Shown here: positions 60,684-64,000 of the stretch, piece by piece
How positions within the stretch are numbered: position 1 is the first letter of the stretch
Layout of the letters: every line of letters starts with the position of its first letter
NCBI GenBank assembly: GCA_020846745.1
Contig: JADLDI010000060.1
Location: forward strand, 1 to 64,000
Source of the DNA: Bryobacterales bacterium
GTDB taxonomy: Bacteria; Acidobacteriota; Terriglobia; Bryobacterales; Bryobacteraceae
Length of the DNA stretch: 64,000 nucleotides
Direction: 5' to 3'
The notes under the pieces: model-generated
What the model was told of the DNA's origin: nothing
Databases searched by the model: none
Seen by the model: the letters and a program-made list of their open reading frames with translations, nothing else
Position numbers and translations under genes: made by a program

Positions 60684-61871
60684 ATGAAGGTACTGCTACT
60701 GGTTGCGGCAATGTTGGCGGGATCGGCGGCCGCAATGCCGTCCTTCGCCCAGCTACTGCGGTGCGGCGACGTGGTCAGAAGCTCGGTCAAACTGGAACAG
60801 GATCTGGAGTGTCCGGGGACCGCGCTCTATGTGGGCGCGCACGGTGTGCGTATCGATCTGCAAGGGCATACCATCCGGTGGGCGGCGCCGCCCTATGCCG
60901 ATCCGGATAAGATTCTGTTTCGCGGGTATGGCATCCGTAACGACGGCGTACTGCCCGACTTGAACAATCCCGGTCAGGAAGTGTTCGTAGGCGGTGGATT
61001 CGACGGTGTTCGCGTCGAGAACGGGTCGATAGAGCGGTTCAACGTCGCCATCTACCTCTCGACCACTAGCCACAACACCCTGACGAACCTTCACCTGGCA
61101 AATCAACGCCGGCGGCGCGTAACCAATGGCTATATCGACGGCGTCGGCATCGTGGCGTCGCTCGCGAACGACGCGCTGTTAATTGAAAACAACACGATCG
61201 AAAAGAACGATCGCGGCGGCATCGCGGTAGACGGGTTGCTGTGCGGCAAGCCGGTGGATACGCGGGTGGAAGGCAGCGCCGTCTATGCGTGTGGAGACAA
61301 TGTGATTCGCGGCAACGTGATTCGCGACAATAACGCCACGCCGGAAGGCGCGGAGATCTACGGCATTCAGTTACTGCAAACCGTGGGCACAGAAGTTATC
61401 GATAACACCGTTGAGGGTCACACAAAGGCCGAGCAGTCGCTCTATAACGCCGGTGAAATCGTCGTTGTCAGTTCCCGCGGAGACGAGATTTCGGGCAACA
61501 ACCTGAAGGGCGGAGAAGTCGGGCTGCTGATGGTGGACCTGACCAGCCGGCCCACCACAAATGTGTCCGTCGTGAAGAACCGCGCGTGGAAGAACAACCG
61601 TCACGGCTTCGTGTTTCGGACTGAGGCGCCCGCCACCATCAACGAGATCACAACCCGTGTTGAGGGCAACGTGGCCGAGCAGAATGGCGGCAGCGGATTT
61701 GTTTACGACGCAACGAGCCAGGAGCCGGCGCAAGGAGCCATCCAGTTTGAAGCCAACGAGGCAACCCAGAACGCAGGTTATGGCGTGTACGTGCCTGGCG
61801 CGTTCGACCTGGGTCGCAACAGGGCGAGCCAGAACCGCGTCGACGAGTGTGTCGGTGTGGTGTGCCAGTAA
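60684..61871 (+). CDS. Exported right-handed parallel beta-helix repeat protein
   Basis: The 395-aa product has a signal peptide (MKVLLLVAAMLAGSAAA) and the stacked NxIxxN pattern of PbH1-type beta-helices: GVRVENGSIERFNVAIYLST, ALLIENNTIEKNDRGGIAVD, NVIRGNVIRDNNATPEGAEI and TEVIDNTVEGH. Such proteins bind or cleave polysaccharides (pectate-lyase-like folds). No catalytic residues were identified. It begins with a GGAG ribosome binding site and lies 104 bp before the glucosidase-like gene. Confidence 0.8.
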   Translation: MKVLLLVAAMLAGSAAAMPSFAQLLRCGDVVRSSVKLEQDLECPGTALYVGAHGVRIDLQGHTIRWAAPPYADPDKILFRGYGIRNDGVLPDLNNPGQEVFVGGGFDGVRVENGSIERFNVAIYLSTTSHNTLTNLHLANQRRRRVTNGYIDGVGIVASLANDALLIENNTIEKNDRGGIAVDGLLCGKPVDTRVEGSAVYACGDNVIRGNVIRDNNATPEGAEIYGIQLLQTVGTEVIDNTVEGHTKAEQSLYNAGEIVVVSSRGDEISGNNLKGGEVGLLMVDLTSRPTTNVSVVKNRAWKNNRHGFVFRTEAPATINEITTRVEGNVAEQNGGSGFVYDATSQEPAQGAIQFEANEATQNAGYGVYVPGAFDLGRNRASQNRVDECVGVVCQ

Positions 61872-61974
61872 CCAGTAAGAAGCTGGGGAGGCCCGCGAAA
61901 AACAGCGGTGCGTACCACAATCAATCCTGGCGGGCGCGGCCACCGCCTCATCCGTTCTTCTACAATTAGGACGC

Positions 61975-64000
61975 ATGCCCGCCGAACGTGACCGTCTGAT
62001 TGAAAACGCTCGCCGCGAGAAGCACTGGCGCCGCTGGGGCACTTACCTGTCAGACCGCGCCTGGGGAACCGTTCGCGAAGATTACTCGGCCAACGGAGAT
62101 GCGTGGAACTACTTCTCGCACGACGAAGCACGTTCGCGCGCATACCGCTGGGGCGACGACGGACTGCTCGGGTTTTGCGACAATCACCAGCGGCTGTGTT
62201 TCGGGCTGGCCCTCTGGAATGGCCGCGACGCGATCCTCAAAGAGCGGCTTTTCGGACTGACCAACAGCGAGGGCAATCACGGCGAAGACGTCAAGGAACT
62301 CTATTACTATCTCGACGCCACGCCGACGCACTCCTACGCGAAGGCACTCTATAAGTACCCCCAGGCGCCATTCCCCTATGGCTGGCTGGTGGACGAAAGC
62401 CGCCGGCGCAAGTCGCGTGGTCCGCGCCAACTCGATCCGGAGTTCGAACTGCTCGATACCGGCATCTTTGACCAGGACCGTTACTGGGACGTTTTCGTGG
62501 AATATGCGAAAGCCGATGTGGACGACATTCTGATCCGCATCACGGTGGTGAACCGCGGGGCGCAACCCACGGCGCTGCACCTGCTGCCCACCGTCTGGTT
62601 CCGCAATACATGGTCGTGGGGATACGACCCGCGTAAGCCGGCGTTGTGGGCGGAACAGACCGATCGCATTGCCATGCACCACGACTTGCTGGGCGATTAT
62701 CACTTCTGGGCAGAAGGCGTTGATGAGTGGCTGTTCACCGAGAACGAGACAAATACAGAGCGCTTCTATAAACAGCATTCCGGTAACGGATTTTACAAAG
62801 ACGCCTTTCACGAGCGCCTGATCGACAACCGCATGGATGCCGTCAATCATGCCGGGCGAGGCACCAAAGCCGCTGCGAGTTACAAGCTGGCACTAGGGCC
62901 GGGAGAAACAAAGGTGGTTCGTCTGCGGCTATCCTCGGGCGCGGCGGCTTTGGATTTTGACGCGGTAATCGGTCGACGAATTGCCGAGGCGGACGAATTC
63001 TACTCGTTCCAACCCGCCGGCTTGACCACCGATGGGAAGCGTGTTCAGCGGCAGGCTTTTGCCGGGCTTTTGTGGTCGCGGCAGTTTTACCACTACGTCA
63101 TTCAGCAGTGGCTCGATGGCGATCCGGCGTATCCACCTCCACCAGCGCAACGCAAAGAAGGGCGCAACGCCGCATGGATTCACGTTCATAACGAAGATGT
63201 GCTGTCGATGCCGGATAAGTGGGAGTACCCGTGGTTTGCCGCCTGGGACGCCGCCTTCCACATGATCCCGATGTCGATGGTCGACCCGGACTTTGCCAAA
63301 CAGGAGCTGTCGCGCTTCCTGCGCGAATGGTACATGCACCCCAACGGCCAGGTGCCCGCATACGAGTGGAAGTTCGAAGATGTCAATCCTCCGGTACATG
63401 CATGGTCGTGCTGGCGGGTATTCAAAATCGACGGAAAACTGACGGGCAAGCCGGATGTGAAGTTTCTCGAAGGCGCCTTTCACAAACTGCTGATGAACTT
63501 CACTTGGTGGGTGAACCGCAAAGATACACAGGGGAATAACATCTTTGAGGGCGGCTTCCTCGGCCTCGACAACATAGGTGTATTCGACCGGTCGTCACAG
63601 ATTGACGGTGCGCTCATCGAGCAATCGGATGGCACGTCCTGGATGGCGATGTTCTGTTTGAACATGCTGCGCATCGCGCTCGAGTTGGCACAGTACGACT
63701 TAGTATATGAAGACATTGCGAGTAAGTTCTTCGAACACTTCCTCTATATTGCCGATGCAATGAACTCGCCCGAGCGCGGCCTGTGGGACGAGCAGGATGG
63801 ATTCTATTACGACCGTATCCGGTACAAAGACGGGCGGGCGTACAAGTTGCGCGTGCATTCCATGGTGGGGTTGATTCCTCTTTTCGCCGTGGATACGTTC
63901 GAAGGCGAGGTGCTCGCCAAATTACCAGGGTTCCATCGGCGGATGATGTGGTTTCTCGACAACCGGCCGGACCTCGCCCGGAACATCGCTTCGGTAACCC
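61975..64000 (+). CDS. GH63-like glucosidase (MGH1-type), cut by window end
   Basis: The gene starts at ATG 61975 after AGGA and remains open to the window edge, so 675 residues are seen. Early motifs are [40 protein letters not shown] and [20 protein letters not shown]. The barrel part has [15 protein letters not shown] near residues 420-435 and later [13 protein letters not shown] and [12 protein letters not shown], which I associate with GH63/MGH1 glucosidase-like enzymes. Likely activity is hydrolysis of an alpha-glucoside or mannosylglycerate-type substrate. No signal peptide is visible. Confidence 0.85.
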   Translation, partial: MPAERDRLIENARREKHWRRWGTYLSDRAWGTVREDYSANGDAWNYFSHDEARSRAYRWGDDGLLGFCDNHQRLCFGLALWNGRDAILKERLFGLTNSEGNHGEDVKELYYYLDATPTHSYAKALYKYPQAPFPYGWLVDESRRRKSRGPRQLDPEFELLDTGIFDQDRYWDVFVEYAKADVDDILIRITVVNRGAQPTALHLLPTVWFRNTWSWGYDPRKPALWAEQTDRIAMHHDLLGDYHFWAEGVDEWLFTENETNTERFYKQHSGNGFYKDAFHERLIDNRMDAVNHAGRGTKAAASYKLALGPGETKVVRLRLSSGAAALDFDAVIGRRIAEADEFYSFQPAGLTTDGKRVQRQAFAGLLWSRQFYHYVIQQWLDGDPAYPPPPAQRKEGRNAAWIHVHNEDVLSMPDKWEYPWFAAWDAAFHMIPMSMVDPDFAKQELSRFLREWYMHPNGQVPAYEWKFEDVNPPVHAWSCWRVFKIDGKLTGKPDVKFLEGAFHKLLMNFTWWVNRKDTQGNNIFEGGFLGLDNIGVFDRSSQIDGALIEQSDGTSWMAMFCLNMLRIALELAQYDLVYEDIASKFFEHFLYIADAMNSPERGLWDEQDGFYYDRIRYKDGRAYKLRVHSMVGLIPLFAVDTFEGEVLAKLPGFHRRMMWFLDNRPDLARNIASVT

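Noticed and set aside
60292..60735. 147-codon minus-strand frame in the gap before the beta-helix gene
   Set aside because: It overlaps two plus-strand genes and the inverted-repeat structure, has no ribosome binding site and no recognised family.

Overview
The window looks like a chromosomal segment of an Acidobacteriota bacterium of the Solibacter/Bryobacter type. This is an inference from gene content: a secreted sedolisin ending in the C-terminal domain expanded in Solibacter, a large Oar-like TonB receptor, two DUF1080 proteins, two ACS-type MFS carriers, many exported carbohydrate-related proteins, and a terminase-like cassette with an 'NGAKSRGP' protein. No rRNA, CRISPR array, transposase or integrase was seen. 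One tRNA-Val is present.

Layout. 1-3.4 kb: phage-terminase-like cassette (proline-rich protein, ATPase half, nuclease half, NGAKSRGP protein) with two near-identical 53-bp double-hairpin repeats, one after each terminase half. 3.6-6.1 kb: sucC-sucD-ndk. 6.1-9.4 kb: exported triple-RidA protein and a lipoprotein. 9.4-16.4 kb (minus): M19 dipeptidase, TonB receptor, TPR protein, DUF4331 protein, RskA-type anti-sigma factor and a broken ECF sigma gene. 16.5-24.2 kb: TauD dioxygenase, small beta-barrel, sedolisin, 48-aa membrane protein, Hsp70-like protein, Ca2+/H+ exchanger. 24.4-32.5 kb (minus): HipA-like kinase, histone-H1-like protein, MltD-like transglycosylase, ECF sigma/membrane partner pair, two enolase-superfamily proteins. 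32.5-41.2 kb: DUF1080, LRR and TPR proteins, MFS, M81 peptidase, membrane Ser/Thr kinase. 41.2-50 kb: tRNA-Val, ATL protein, ceramidase-like protein, SDR, bactofilin-like protein, Usp, DUF1080, rubrerythrin-like protein with an NfnAB-type fusion. 50-55 kb: Zn-dehydrogenase/KduD/DUF4380 operon, HicAB, MFS. 55-64 kb: Oar-like receptor with a good sigma-70 promoter, hypothetical TIM-barrel-like protein, beta-helix protein, and a GH63-like glucosidase cut by the window end.

How it works together. Much of the accessory content fits import and breakdown of plant or microbial polysaccharides and sugar acids: outer-membrane receptors, hexuronate-type carriers, KduD, dehydrogenases, enolase-superfamily dehydratases, DUF1080/DUF4380 and glycosidase-like proteins. 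Housekeeping parts are the TCA step with NDK, redox balance (Nfn fusion), stress response and envelope turnover. The most unusual points are the split terminase cassette with its repeats, the decayed sigma gene beside an intact anti-sigma gene, the three-domain RidA protein, and a hairpin overlying a translation start at 58.7 kb.
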